A DNA stretch of 60,511 nucleotides from Mageeibacillus sp. UBA4314 (GCA_002394605.1 DGUI01000055.1:1-60511), one strand, 5' to 3'. Positions 1 to 9,600 are shown, counted from the first letter of the stretch. The notes: generated by a model from the letters alone, not told the origin. Made by a program: numbers and translations.

Positions 1-597
1 GTAAAGAGCGAAGCAAGTGCAAAGCGTGTAATGTACTCCATCACGTCCTGGATAGAAAGAAAACTCGGACTCAAGGTCAATGCGGAGAAGACAAAGATAG
101 TCAGACCGACAAAAATCAAATACCTCGGGTTCGGATTCTACAAAGACCCCAAGACACTTGAATGGAAGAGCAGACCACATAAAGATTCTGTTGCCAAGTT
201 CAAACGCAGACTCAAAGCCTTGACACAAAGGAAACAATCAATGAGATTAGGATTGAGAATTGAGAAGATTAACCAAGTAACGAGAGGTTGGATAAATTAC
301 TTTGCGTTAGGAAACATGAAGATGGCAATATCTGACATTGACGCACATCTAAGGACAAGACTAAGAACCATTATTTGGAAACAATGGAAGGTGCCAAGTA
401 AAAGGCAATGGGGACTTCAAAAGCTCGGAGTTTCCAAAGACTTAGCAAGACGGACATCGTATTGTGGAGACAGATACCAATGGGTCGTGACTAAGACTTG
501 TGTAATACGGGCAATCTCAAAAGAGGTGCTTAGCAGGGCAGGTCTTATCAGTTGTCTTGATTACTACAATGAGCGTCACGCGTTGAAGTTAAATTGA
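1..597 (+). CDS. ltrA: Group II intron reverse transcriptase/maturase (3' part)
   Basis: The frame is open from base 1, so the gene starts upstream of the window; the ATG at 31 is internal. The 198 visible codons are the end of a group II intron-encoded protein, which helps the intron RNA splice and copies it into DNA. Visible are the end of the RT/thumb region (KLGLKVNAEKTKIV, then KYLGFGFY) and the maturase X domain with its hallmark RGWINYF near visible residue 100. No HNH endonuclease cysteine pairs follow, so it seems to be an endonuclease-less type. The intron RNA domains V and VI follow at once, as expected for a maturase encoded in domain IV. The N-terminal RT motifs lie outside the window, so activity cannot be judged. 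Confidence 0.93.
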   Translation, partial: VKSEASAKRVMYSITSWIERKLGLKVNAEKTKIVRPTKIKYLGFGFYKDPKTLEWKSRPHKDSVAKFKRRLKALTQRKQSMRLGLRIEKINQVTRGWINYFALGNMKMAISDIDAHLRTRLRTIIWKQWKVPSKRQWGLQKLGVSKDLARRTSYCGDRYQWVVTKTCVIRAISKEVLSRAGLISCLDYYNERHALKLN

Positions 598-661
598 ACC
601 GCCGTATGCCGAACGGCACGTACGGTGGTGTGAGAGGGGGATTTAATTCCCCCTACTCGAT
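598..661 (+). ncRNA. Group II intron domains V and VI, 3' intron end
   Basis: Directly after the maturase stop, 598-629 folds into a 32-nt hairpin of the domain V type: an 8-bp lower stem, the CGT bulge and an upper TGCC/GGCA stem. Domain VI follows as a G-run/C-run stem (about 636-653) with the typical CCTACTCGAT end, in which A655 is the likely branch-point adenosine. The intron 3' end should be near 661. That exact base is inferred from the usual AY end and not proven. Confidence 0.8.
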
Positions 662-760
662 TTTGACTGTCCTCCGCTATCGGGGAGCGACTTGGGTTGA
701 TCAGATTAGCGACTTGTGTGACAGTGGGGACAGGGAAGAGTTTATGATTGGAAATCTTAC

Positions 761-866
761 TCACCGCAAAAACGGGTTTTACTCGTCAAAAAAAGTAGAG
801 TAAATGCTTATTTGTGATGAGTCACCGCAAAAACGGGTTTTACTCGTCAAAAAAAGTAGAGTAAAT
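761..866. repeat. Two 45-bp direct repeats, 61-bp period
   Basis: Positions 761-805 and 822-866 are identical 45-bp copies separated by 16 bp. Each contains two small inverted repeats: CCG/CGG around an A-run, and TTTACTC/GAGTAAA around a second A-run. Nothing in them looks coding. They lie just behind the group II intron. Confidence 0.85.
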
Positions 867-943
867 CAAAAATAACGGTGAGTTAGTCGCGGCTAACAAT
901 AATAAAAGAGTAAATTCAAAATAATGGTGAGTTAGTCACGGCT
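857..943. repeat. Imperfect tandem repeat, two copies of about 36 bp
   Basis: A second repeat overlaps the end of the 45-bp pair: the segments at about 857-894 and 908-943 share GAGTAAAT, then TAAYGGTGAGTTAGTC and CGGCT. The last copy runs into a small CGGCTT/AAGCCG hairpin (about 940-960) just past the stop codon of the minus-strand DUF4364 gene. It could help end that transcript, although no clear U-run follows. Confidence 0.6.
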
Positions 944-962
944 TACGTTAGCGGAAGCCGGT

Positions 963-1481
963 TCAACCAGCTCCGCCGCTCAAAAAATCAAACAACGACC
1001 CGGACGCCGACTTCCAGTTGCGGGCAAGACGGTCAGCTTCTTCTTCGCTTGCGCATATGATCTTAGTCTCCGAGCAGATCTTCTCATCCTTGTATTTCAA
1101 GATGACCTCGAAGCCGTTGGCGGTCAGCATTTTGCGGCAGGATACCTTGTCGTTCTCTTTGCGGGTCCTGGCAAGGTCGGCGGCGATCGTGTCAAGGACT
1201 GCGAGGAGCTTGTCATTGATGGAGGCGATGAGGTCTGACAGGACCGCTTTGCCGCCGTCCGAGATCTTAAGTACCTCGACGGAGTCCTCTGTAAGGACTT
1301 TATCCATAAGGTTGCCGGAGATCAGCTCCTCGTAAGCATCCGAGAAATCGAAGAAATCCACATATAACGACTGCATGCAGCTGTCGCGGAGCATGCTGTA
1401 TGTGACTCCCGGGACTCTGTCCACGAGATAGAGAATGTGTATCTTCGCTTCTGCTTTTGTGTAGGATGACTTGTCATTCAT
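963..1481 (-). CDS. DUF4364-family putative regulator
   Basis: This 172-residue protein resembles the DUF4364 family, small Clostridia proteins with a winged-helix-like N-terminal half (here AKIHILYLVDRV near residues 13-24, then a second helical segment). DNA binding is a family-level inference; target and signal are unknown. The ATG at 1481 (MNDKSS) is preferred over the upstream in-frame ATG at 1499. An extended -10 box ends six bases before it, so transcription would begin at this codon, and no Shine-Dalgarno sequence is present. It is divergent from pgi with about 100 bp between. Confidence 0.7.
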   Translation of the reverse strand: MNDKSSYTKAEAKIHILYLVDRVPGVTYSMLRDSCMQSLYVDFFDFSDAYEELISGNLMDKVLTEDSVEVLKISDGGKAVLSDLIASINDKLLAVLDTIAADLARTRKENDKVSCRKMLTANGFEVILKYKDEKICSETKIICASEEEADRLARNWKSASGSLFDFLSGGAG

Positions 1482-1487
1482 AGGGTT

Positions 1488-1497
1488 AGTATAACAC
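1488..1497 (-). promoter_or_regulatory. Extended -10 promoter, leaderless start of DUF4364 gene
   Basis: Read on the minus strand the sequence is GTG, T, TATACT, six bases, ATG. The distance places the transcription start on or next to the ATG. The same arrangement precedes three other SD-less genes (12651, 19904, 41771). Confidence 0.5.
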
Positions 1498-1516
1498 ATA
1501 TGATCAATTTTAATCT

Positions 1517-1543
1517 TTAAGAAACGCTTTCGCGGTGATATAC
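1517..1543 (+). promoter_or_regulatory. Probable pgi promoter with a possible cre-like core
   Basis: TATACT at 1538-1543 is a good -10 box; the -35 region is weak. Between them lies GAAACGCTTTC (1521-1531), which matches the centre of a catabolite-response element, but its outer bases do not fit. Control by CcpA is therefore only a possibility. Confidence 0.35.
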
Positions 1544-1580
1544 TCTTGAGGATTGAATCTTATTTTAAGGAGACAAATAT

Positions 1581-2927
1581 ATGATCACACTTGATTATTC
1601 CAATGTTCTTCCCTTCATCGGCGGCCAGGAGGCTGTTGACAGAATGGAACCGCAGGTAAAGACGGCCCACGACATGCTTCATAAGAAGAACGGACCCGGC
1701 AATGATTTTCTCGGCTGGCTCGATCTTCCCAACGCATATGACAAGGATGAATTTGCCAGGATCCGTAAGGCAGCACAGAAGATCAGAAGAGATTCCGATG
1801 TGCTCGTTGTTATCGGTATCGGCGGATCATATCTCGGTGCGAGAGCTGTTATCGAACTCTTGAACCACTCTTTTGCTAACCTGCTTGGCAAGAAAGCAAG
1901 GAAGGCTCCGCAGATCATCTTCTGCGGCAACTCCATCTCTGCTACTTATTTCGCCGAGATGCTCGATGTTCTCGAAGGCAAGAATGTATCTGTAAATGTT
2001 ATCTCCAAGTCCGGTACGACAACTGAGCCTGCTATCGCTTTCAGAGTCCTGAAGGCTTACATGGAGAAGAAGTACGGCAAGGATGAGGCCAAGAACCGTA
2101 TCTACGCCACAACAGATAAAGCAAGAGGAGCCCTTAAGGGACTGGCTGATAAGGAAGGATACGAGACATTTGTTGTTCCTGATGATGTCGGAGGCAGATT
2201 CTCTGTCCTGACGGCTGTCGGACTGTTGCCTATCGCAGTTGCCGGTATCGATATCAGAGAACTTATGAAGGGTGCAAAGGATGCTTCCAAGGCATATAAG
2301 AAGATGCCTTTGTCTGAGAATCCCTGCTATCAGTATGCAGCAGTACGTAACTGTCTCTTAAGATCAGGATATTCCACAGAGGTAATGGTCAATTACGAAC
2401 CTTCATTCCACTATATGACAGAATGGTGGAAGCAGCTCTACGGAGAGTCCGAGGGTAAGGACGGAAGGGGAATCTTCCCTGCAGGTGTTGATAATACAAC
2501 AGACCTTCACTCAATGGGTCAGTTCATCCAGGACGGAGCAAGGATCATGTTCGAGACAGTTGTCGCTATAGACAATCCCCGTGCTTCCTTCGAGATCCCG
2601 AAGGATCCCAAGAACCTCGACGGACTCAACTTCCTCGCAGGCATGGACATGAACGAGGTTAACAAGAAGGCTATGCAGGGCACGATACTTGCACATGTTG
2701 ACGGTAAGGTTCCTAATATGCTCATCCATATGGAAGAACAGAATGCATACAACCTCGGCGAGCTCATCTACTTCTTCGAGAAGGCTTGCGGCATCTCAGG
2801 TTACATCCTGTCCGTAAATCCTTTCAACCAGCCCGGCGTTGAGGCTTACAAGAAGAACATGTTCGCGCTGCTCGGCAAGCCCGGCTACGAGGATCAGAAG
2901 GCAGCTCTTGAGGCAAGGCTGAAATAA
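1581..2927 (+). CDS. pgi: Glucose-6-phosphate isomerase
   Basis: The enzyme interconverts glucose 6-phosphate and fructose 6-phosphate in the cytosol, linking glycolysis, gluconeogenesis and the pentose phosphate pathway. At 448 residues it has the length of the short Bacillota form. The sugar-phosphate-binding SIS signatures are clear: VIGIGGSYLGARAV near residue 77, VISKSGTTTEP near 140, and DVGGRFSVLTAVGL near 200. The catalytic glutamate region GESEGKDGRGIFP lies near 290. The ATG follows the ribosome-binding site AAGGAGA with good spacing. The gene stands alone between its own promoter and a strong terminator. Confidence 0.97.
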   Translation: MITLDYSNVLPFIGGQEAVDRMEPQVKTAHDMLHKKNGPGNDFLGWLDLPNAYDKDEFARIRKAAQKIRRDSDVLVVIGIGGSYLGARAVIELLNHSFANLLGKKARKAPQIIFCGNSISATYFAEMLDVLEGKNVSVNVISKSGTTTEPAIAFRVLKAYMEKKYGKDEAKNRIYATTDKARGALKGLADKEGYETFVVPDDVGGRFSVLTAVGLLPIAVAGIDIRELMKGAKDASKAYKKMPLSENPCYQYAAVRNCLLRSGYSTEVMVNYEPSFHYMTEWWKQLYGESEGKDGRGIFPAGVDNTTDLHSMGQFIQDGARIMFETVVAIDNPRASFEIPKDPKNLDGLNFLAGMDMNEVNKKAMQGTILAHVDGKVPNMLIHMEEQNAYNLGELIYFFEKACGISGYILSVNPFNQPGVEAYKKNMFALLGKPGYEDQKAALEARLK

Positions 2928-2950
2928 TAGTCATTTGAGAGTTAATCGGA

Positions 2951-2980
2951 GAGGGTGTCCCTGGTGACACCCTCTTTGTT
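2951..2980 (+). terminator. Rho-independent terminator of pgi
   Basis: A perfect 9-bp stem, GAGGGTGTC pairing with GACACCCTC, with a 6-nt loop and followed by TTTGTT, about 25 bp after the pgi stop. Confidence 0.85.
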
Positions 2981-3038
2981 ATGTTCGGGGGAGCATGGCG
3001 AAAAGGGATGGAGCCGTGTTTGATCGTGGCTGATATTG

Positions 3039-3102
3039 CTTTTGTCTGCGTGCGCAGACTAACCCTCAATCTCACCTGCGCTAGTTTGAGCTTTTGTCTG
3101 CC
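3039..3102 (+). repeat. Dispersed 64-bp intergenic repeat, copy 1
   Basis: This segment recurs at 13701-13764 in the opposite orientation with only a few differences. Both ends carry TTTTGTCTGC, and the first half contains a GTCTGC/GCAGAC hairpin. It lies in the 330-bp gap (2928-3257) between pgi and the pilus operon. The rest of that gap holds only the pgi terminator and an A/T-rich stretch with TATAAT at 3206-3211, a likely -10 box of the pilus operon with no good -35. Confidence 0.8.
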
Positions 3103-3257
3103 AAAAGCTAACAAAACCTGTTTGCACGCAGCCTACCTATTATTACAAAAACATTTTATTTACATCAAAATGACTAATAAATACAACAAATACACGGATT
3201 TATGCTATAATGTCCAAAATCGGACTACTATGCCCGATGTTTTTGCGTAGGCAAAAA

Positions 3258-3836
3258 ATGACGAAAGGAGACAAGAAAATAGCAGAGAATACCGAAGCGG
3301 CAGCCCCGGTGAAGGAGACTAAACCGGCGGTCAAAACAAAGAAACGCAAGAAGACTTCGAAGGATTTTGCGGTCGAATTCTTCATAAAGGTCGCAATTAC
3401 AGTCGCAGTCGTTGTTGTCTTGTGTTTGTTTGTGGTCGGCATCCATGTGAACCACGGCAATGCTTCTTATCCGATGCTCAAGGATGGAGATCTGGTAATA
3501 ACTTACAGGATCGGCAAGCTTGAGGCGGGGCAGGAGATAGCATACAAGGTTGACGGCAAGACCCGCTTTGGAAGGATAGTGGCAGTCGGAGGCGATGTTG
3601 TCGATATCTCCGGAGAGTACATAAAGGTCAATGATTACGGGATCTCGGAGGATGTTGTGTATCCTACAACGTCTGAAGGGGCGAAGATAACCTTCCCGTA
3701 TCAGGTGCCTGAGGGAACTCTTTTCGTGATGAACGATTTCAGGAGCGATATCAGTGACAGCAGGACTTACGGGGCCATACCCCTGAAGGATTGTGAGGGC
3801 AAGGTGGTTCTTGTTCTTCGCCTGAGAGGGATATAA
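3258..3836 (+). CDS. SipA-like signal peptidase I homologue lacking the Ser-Lys dyad
   Basis: First gene of the pilus operon. The 192-residue protein has a Lys-rich cytosolic N-terminus, one membrane segment (about residues 37-58) and an S26-type fold. The box that is normally S-M-x-P-T-L reads A69-S-Y-P-M-L followed by KDGD, so alanine sits where the nucleophile should be. The second box, normally K-R-x-x-x-x-P-G-D, reads G105-R-I-V-A-V-G-G-D, so the general-base lysine is glycine. The streptococcal pilus-locus protein SipA/LepA likewise lacks the dyad and acts in pilus assembly as a non-peptidase; a similar role is inferred here. The start is uncertain: ATG 3258 has a poor SD, while AAAGGAG at 3264-3270 lies inside the reading frame, eight bases before an ATA codon. 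Confidence 0.8.
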   Translation: MTKGDKKIAENTEAAAPVKETKPAVKTKKRKKTSKDFAVEFFIKVAITVAVVVVLCLFVVGIHVNHGNASYPMLKDGDLVITYRIGKLEAGQEIAYKVDGKTRFGRIVAVGGDVVDISGEYIKVNDYGISEDVVYPTTSEGAKITFPYQVPEGTLFVMNDFRSDISDSRTYGAIPLKDCEGKVVLVLRLRGI

Positions 3837-3878
3837 CATAGTTTTCCAAAATTTTTCAAAATATAGGAGGAAAAAGAA

Positions 3879-5255
3879 ATGAAAGGATTTAGGAAAAGAT
3901 TATCAGCATTGCTGGTAACAGCTGCCATGACGGCAGCAGTGGTAGTTCCTGCGTTGGCCGCCGGAACTGACTACGACGCGATCACGCCGAAAGATGCGAC
4001 GTTTACCAAGTATTTACTTGTAGATCAGACAGCAGTTGCACCTTCGGCAACATTCTCGTATACGGTCGAGAAACCTGAGTCTGCTATTGCAGGAACATCC
4101 ACAACATTACCGGTCTACATCGGAACAGGTACACCTGTTATTGCAGATGTTGCTTTTGCTCCGTCTGATACTGCAGAGACATCTACTCTTTTAACTAATT
4201 ACAAGACTTATAAGAAGACTATAACAATTGACCTGGATACTGCAGCTAATGGGGTACAATTCAAAGAGCCCGGTGTATACCGTTATTACATCAAAGAGGC
4301 TGATTCTGCTGTTGCAGGTATGTACTGTGATGTTTCCACAACTGCTCTTACGACTGAAGGCGATCTTTACCGCACACTCGATATCTATGTAGAAGATAAC
4401 GGAACAGATGCGACCAGCGGAAACAAGATCCTGAAGGTTACAGGTTATATCATGTATGACGGCAAGATCACAGCTGCTCCTCCGTCAAGCACTTCTGCAA
4501 CATCCGGTAATGCTATTAACACTACAAAACAGATCGAAGTAAATTCTAGTGCTACTGACGGCGTTTCAGGTGCTGCAAAGACAGATAACTACATTAACTA
4601 TTACACATCCCAGTCAATCACTATCGGTAAGACCGTAACAGGTAACCAGGGATCCAGAGATAAGTATTTCAAATTTACACTTAAGCTCACATCACCTGTT
4701 GATTCTAAACTTTCCGTAGATGTTTCTAATGCTGATGCTTCTGTTCCCGCTGCTGCTAATCTTAACAAGGCAACAAAGGCAGCTTATGCAGGAATTGCAA
4801 ACCCCACAACTATTGATCTGACAGCTGCTACTGAAGTTTCAACCGATTTCTATCTCCAGCACGGTCAGTACATTATCGTTAACGGTTTACCTGTAGGAAC
4901 AACTTATGCTCTTATCGAGGATGCTGAGGATTACACATCTACAGCAGGTATCGCTCAGGCAGTTTCTGCCATCAACTGGGACGGAGCCGCAGGAAATGAT
5001 GCTCTTTCTGATGCAGTAACTGGTACTATCGCTGTTGACGATAATGATTCTTCTACTACAGGCGACGGTGACATCCACACAGGTTTCACGAATGACAAGC
5101 AGGGAGTTATCCCTACAGGCGTACTCCTCACAATGACACCTGTAATCGTAGTTGCAGTTATCGTTGTAGCAGGTATCGCATTCTTCACAGTAAGAAATGC
5201 AAAGAGGAAGGCTCTTGAGCTCGCAGACGCTGATGACGAATCAGATGCAGAGTGA
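3879..5255 (+). CDS. Major pilin, FctA/Spy0128-type isopeptide-domain protein
   Basis: A 458-residue surface protein with a signal peptide (KRLSALLVTAAMTAAVVVPA, cleavage near ALA-AG), two beta-rich pilin domains and a wall-sorting region. The first domain contains PGVYRYYIKE near residue 136, the place of the catalytic glutamate in streptococcal-type isopeptide domains. The second begins ITIGKTVTGNQG near 248. The sorting signal is GVIPTG near residue 410, followed by a hydrophobic segment and a basic tail. It is a VPTG-type signal, not LPXTG. A strong AGGAGG precedes the ATG. Position before the sortase and size suggest that it is the shaft subunit. Confidence 0.85.
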   Translation: MKGFRKRLSALLVTAAMTAAVVVPALAAGTDYDAITPKDATFTKYLLVDQTAVAPSATFSYTVEKPESAIAGTSTTLPVYIGTGTPVIADVAFAPSDTAETSTLLTNYKTYKKTITIDLDTAANGVQFKEPGVYRYYIKEADSAVAGMYCDVSTTALTTEGDLYRTLDIYVEDNGTDATSGNKILKVTGYIMYDGKITAAPPSSTSATSGNAINTTKQIEVNSSATDGVSGAAKTDNYINYYTSQSITIGKTVTGNQGSRDKYFKFTLKLTSPVDSKLSVDVSNADASVPAAANLNKATKAAYAGIANPTTIDLTAATEVSTDFYLQHGQYIIVNGLPVGTTYALIEDAEDYTSTAGIAQAVSAINWDGAAGNDALSDAVTGTIAVDDNDSSTTGDGDIHTGFTNDKQGVIPTGVLLTMTPVIVVAVIVVAGIAFFTVRNAKRKALELADADDESDAE

Positions 5256-5310
5256 TCAGAGCACATAGCAATAAAACAAACTAAGAAAAGCAAAACGGAT
5301 CTGACAGAAA

Positions 5311-6003
5311 ATGACTAAATTCTGGAAGGTGATGAACACCATATATGAGAAGACCATGCTGGGCATCTTCATAATAGCTCTCCTGGTCGTCATATATGCG
5401 ATGTACGACACATGGTACGTTTTCGATAAGGCGAACGACAGGTCGCTCCTGGCATTTAAGCCGAATCAGGTAAATGCCGCTGAGAATGACGATTCGCCGA
5501 TCACGAACGACATGGTCGGTTGGATCACGGTGAATGATACGAATATCGATTATCCGATCATGCAGGGAGTCGATAATTCGCAGTACTTAAACCTTGATCC
5601 GTACGGCGAATTCTCACTGTCGGGAAGTATCTTTCTGGACAGCAGGAATTCAAAGGACTTCACAGATCCGTACTCGATAATCTACGGACATCACATGGAA
5701 TATGGAAAGATGTTCGGAGCACTGGATGAATTTTTGGACAAGGACTATCTTGCCTCACATAAGAATGGCGAACTGCTGATCGGACGTGACGGCAAGGTGG
5801 TCTATAAGCTCGAACTGTTTTATGCGATGTGGACGGATGCCAAAGAAGAAATGGTTTTCGATCCCGCGAATAGCGAAGAAATGAAACAGTTCCTGGCGGC
5901 ACAGGGTTTTGACAGGGACAACAGGATTCTCTGCCTGTCGACATGTGCAGGCGACGCAAGTACAAAAAGATGCGTCGTGTTCGCCTATATTTTGGAAAAT
6001 TGA
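5311..6003 (+). CDS. srtB: Class B sortase, pilus polymerase
   Basis: A 230-residue membrane-anchored transpeptidase with an N-terminal membrane segment (about residues 14-36). The catalytic residues are visible: His127 in YGHHM, Cys212 in LSTC and Arg220 in TKRC. Class B features are the N-terminal helices and GWITVNDTNIDYPIMQG. It should join pilin sorting signals of the V(I/P)PTG kind found in the three neighbouring surface proteins, either into a polymer or onto the wall. Class B sortases building pili are known from streptococcal FCT-3-type loci. No clear SD is visible; it probably depends on the pilin message 55 bp upstream. Confidence 0.92.
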   Translation: MTKFWKVMNTIYEKTMLGIFIIALLVVIYAMYDTWYVFDKANDRSLLAFKPNQVNAAENDDSPITNDMVGWITVNDTNIDYPIMQGVDNSQYLNLDPYGEFSLSGSIFLDSRNSKDFTDPYSIIYGHHMEYGKMFGALDEFLDKDYLASHKNGELLIGRDGKVVYKLELFYAMWTDAKEEMVFDPANSEEMKQFLAAQGFDRDNRILCLSTCAGDASTKRCVVFAYILEN

Positions 6004-6023
6004 CGAGAAAGGAGGACAGTCTC

Positions 6024-6623
6024 ATGCTTAAGACAAAGCTCTTTAAGATAGCAGCTTCTGTGCTGGCGGCTATGACTGTCCTCCTTTTCTTTGTTTTCCC
6101 GGCGAATGCAGAATTCAGAAATACGCCGATCATGGCGTACATACCGGTTACCGTTAAGAATGACGCTTCCGGTAAGGAGAAGTATGAGGTCGTTATTGAG
6201 AAGATAGATGACGACGCTCCGATGCCCAAGAAAGACACACTGGTCTTCAAGGGGGCAGGCAAAGACAAGTTTGGAATAGAGATAGAAGAACCCGGCACAT
6301 ATCAGTATAAGATTTATGAGCGCACGGGCAAAAATAAGAAAGTAATCTACGACGATACAAAATATACAGTAACGGTTTTCGTTACACAGGACGACAACGG
6401 CATCCTCGATGCCAAGATAATCCTCTCTGACGGCGGATTATTCAAACCTTCGGCTGCAAAGTTCACAAACGAGCCGGTGGAAGATCCCGATCCCAGTCCT
6501 TATGTTCCGGCAACGGGCGAGGCTATAAGCAAGTTCCTGCCTTACGGCGTGGCTTCTCTTGTGATCGGCGGTTTTATCCTCATTCTCGCGCTGAAGCGCA
6601 GGAAGGAGGAAGCTGATGGCTAA
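6024..6623 (+). CDS. Minor pilin with FctA-type domain
   Basis: A 199-residue secreted protein: signal peptide (about 1-29, ending ANA), a single Spy0128/FctA-like domain with EEPGTYQYKIYE near residue 90 (place of the isopeptide glutamate) and YTVTVFVTQDD near 115. A proline-rich link then leads to the sorting signal YVPATGE near residue 165, a membrane segment and the basic tail KRRKEE. ATG 6024 follows a perfect GAAAGGAGG, so the longer frame upstream is rejected. The sorting signal VPATG differs from the VIPTG of the other two, which may reflect a different place in the pilus, perhaps the anchor. It overlaps the adhesin gene by 8 bp. Confidence 0.82.
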   Translation: MLKTKLFKIAASVLAAMTVLLFFVFPANAEFRNTPIMAYIPVTVKNDASGKEKYEVVIEKIDDDAPMPKKDTLVFKGAGKDKFGIEIEEPGTYQYKIYERTGKNKKVIYDDTKYTVTVFVTQDDNGILDAKIILSDGGLFKPSAAKFTNEPVEDPDPSPYVPATGEAISKFLPYGVASLVIGGFILILALKRRKEEADG

Positions 6624-9600
6624 GAGATTAAGACAGTTTGTCGGATGTATCCTTGTTATAGCAAACATCCTGAGCTCGAATGCAGTAATACTGGCCGAGG
6701 ACTTCGTTGATACGGAGCCTACTGAGACAGTGGCTGTTGAGACAGAGGAAGCTAAGGAAGAGAGTAAGAAGGTAGAATCTAAGAAGGAGCCTGAGGAATC
6801 AACAAAGGCACCTGTTGAAAGTTCAGAGAGTTCTGAGAGCTCCGAAAGCGAGACATCTGAGCCCACACCTGCATCTGCACAGGATAGGGAAGATGAGAGC
6901 ATGCCTTCCGAGTCTTCTGAGAGCAGCGAAAGTGCTGTAAGTGAAGAGACTTCTGAGACGACTGAAGATACAGTTCCCACACCTGCTGAGCCTCTTGAGG
7001 GCAACACGGTAAAGGGTACGATCACAAGGACGATCATCGACACAGAAGGTAAGACATACAAGGTCACAGCTTCCTATGATTCTGACACGGGTATCCCTGA
7101 TGACGCAGAACTGGTGGTTGAAGAAATCATATCCGGTGATGACTATGACGAGTACTATAACAAGACTGTAGAGGCATTGGATGGTCAGGATGTTGGATAT
7201 GTTAGATTCTTTGACATCAGCATCGTTAAGGACGGCGTTGAATATGAACCTGCTGAGGGTACGACAGTTAACGTTAAGATCCAGCTTGAGGATACATTGA
7301 GTGAAGAACTAAGCATTGTACACTTTGCTGATGATGCTGAGCCTGAAGTCGTTGAGACAACGAGCGTCAAGAGCGAGGATGGCACGGAAATTGTATTTGA
7401 GGCGGACGGCTTCTCTGCGTATGCGATAGTGGAAGGACCTGAGCCGTATGATCCTGCAAGCACAGGTTGGAGGAAGATTACATCACTTGATGAGATTCCT
7501 GCACATGCGGATGAAATCTATGTTGGTCATCCAAGCGGATACTATTTTACGGGTGATTTGGAGACAAATGTCGGAGGAAACGCAGGTAGAACAGGTATCA
7601 CAAAGACACAGCCTGCACAGACATTATATCCGTCAGCAACATCCGTTCCGTATGTCTTTGAGGCAGCTACAGGGACTAACAAGTATTATATCCACACTAA
7701 GGAAGATACCCCCAAGTATATACTACAGAATGGCAATAGTCTGAGTTTTGTTGATTCCAAGAGTAGTGCTACTGCGTTTACAATTGGAAATCATTCTGCT
7801 GGTGCGGGGATCTTCTATGCACAGGGAAGTGGCACGTACTGTATTAACCAACAGGGAAATGAGGCCGGAAAGGCATTTGCCGCATATACAGGAGTAAATG
7901 ACAAAAATGCAAAGCTGAACCTTTGGTACTATGTTTATTCTGAAGATTATGTAGATCCGCTCAACATCGATGGTTTGACGCGTGGTCTTATGTTCTATGA
8001 TTCCGGTGTTTCCGGTAAAGGTTTGATGGGCAATGTAACAGGTAATAATCTTGGTGCACTTGCAATGCCTGTTCTCACAAAGCAGGGAGATCACTCGGAT
8101 CAGCTCTTTGTTCCTAATGATAAGGATCTGACAATGTGGACATTCGAGTGGTTTGAAGATAACAGGTATTACATAAGGACTGTTCTGGACGGAACGACAT
8201 ATTACCTGAACATTACTGATTCGGGATTGGCTCTGTCAACAACACATCAGCCTATTTCAGTTGTCCCCGGAACTGGTAATAATGCAGGAAAGATATCTCT
8301 TGAAGTGGGTGCGAATCATGTATCCTTCTCCGGAACTACAACAGACGGTTTCAAGAAATCTACAGCTGCCTCAGATAACAATAAGTGGCTTAATCTTGTT
8401 GATCTATCCGATCTCACTTCTGACTACATGATTCCATACTCAGCAAGAAAGGTAAGTGTATCTGATCCTAAAGTTACTAACGGATCAAAGGTTATCATAT
8501 ATACGCGTACTTGGAATGAGACTTCCAAAAAATATGAATTCTATGCTGTTAATCACGACGGCACGCTATTCCGTGTATACGAGGAAGGTGACGAGATACA
8601 GTGGATAGATGACAGAATAAATACGTTGCTTTGGGATTTCACTGCATATTATTGGGAAGATGAAGAACCGGTCTTCAAGAATGAGAATGGCTATTATGAG
8701 CTTTTTAACGAATACTCGGAAAACTACATATGTCCTCATGCTGATAGTGATGATGTATTCTCCACCAGCACCATCGGATTGAATCTTAACGGCAGAAAAG
8801 ACAAAGCATACTACACGCCCATTATTGCTTGGGATGATGATAACTATGCCTACGCAGGTGTAAGAACAGATACAGATCCCAACGATTCGAGTAAAAAAAG
8901 AATAATAGCTTATCCGCTGACGGATGAAGTTCCTGCAGATGAATCAAAGGATTTCTATTTTGCTATCGTACAGGAAGTCACCGTAAATGAGAAGCTGCAT
9001 CCCGTGACTACTTTAAACAACGATGATTATGGTATCAAGATGAAGATGATAGACTTCACCTATACCGGTGACAATTGGAAAAACGGTGAACAGTGTACAT
9101 TCCTGGATGATAACTCAGATAATCATCTGTACGCACCTAAGCCCGGATTGTTATCAACAGATCTTGGATCTGATGGATATCCAAAGAATGGCAATGGACA
9201 ATCGATGGCAAATCTCTATGTTTCGAGCAGGCTAACTGAGGTGAATCATCTGTTTGCAGATTCTACATACAAGAGTTCCGGTTATTTTGAATTTGACAGC
9301 ACACAAAACTTTGCTACTCTCATAGACGAAAATGGTCAGGTTGGATCCAACTTCACCGTATATCAGGAATTAGGAACGAATGATTCCAAGGGTGCTAATT
9401 CCATGAAGCATGGTCAGTTCCTTCCGTATAACACTATACAGCCCGGAGTATTTTCAAAAAGCAATCCCGAGAATATGTATGATGCTTTACAGCGTGAATT
9501 GCCGGATACAGATCCACGTAAGCATGAGAATCTGCATCTCATTAAGGAAACTCCAAACTATGCTTTCGGTCTTGAACTTGAGGCATCTTTTGTGCAGACA

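Noticed and set aside
1..597. Reverse transcriptase as part of a retron or diversity-generating system
   Set aside because: The maturase X-domain motif RGWINYF and domain V/VI RNA directly downstream identify a group II intron.
594..803. Short reading frame across intron domains V/VI and the exon
   Set aside because: It covers structured intron RNA and repeat DNA; no SD and no protein-like composition.
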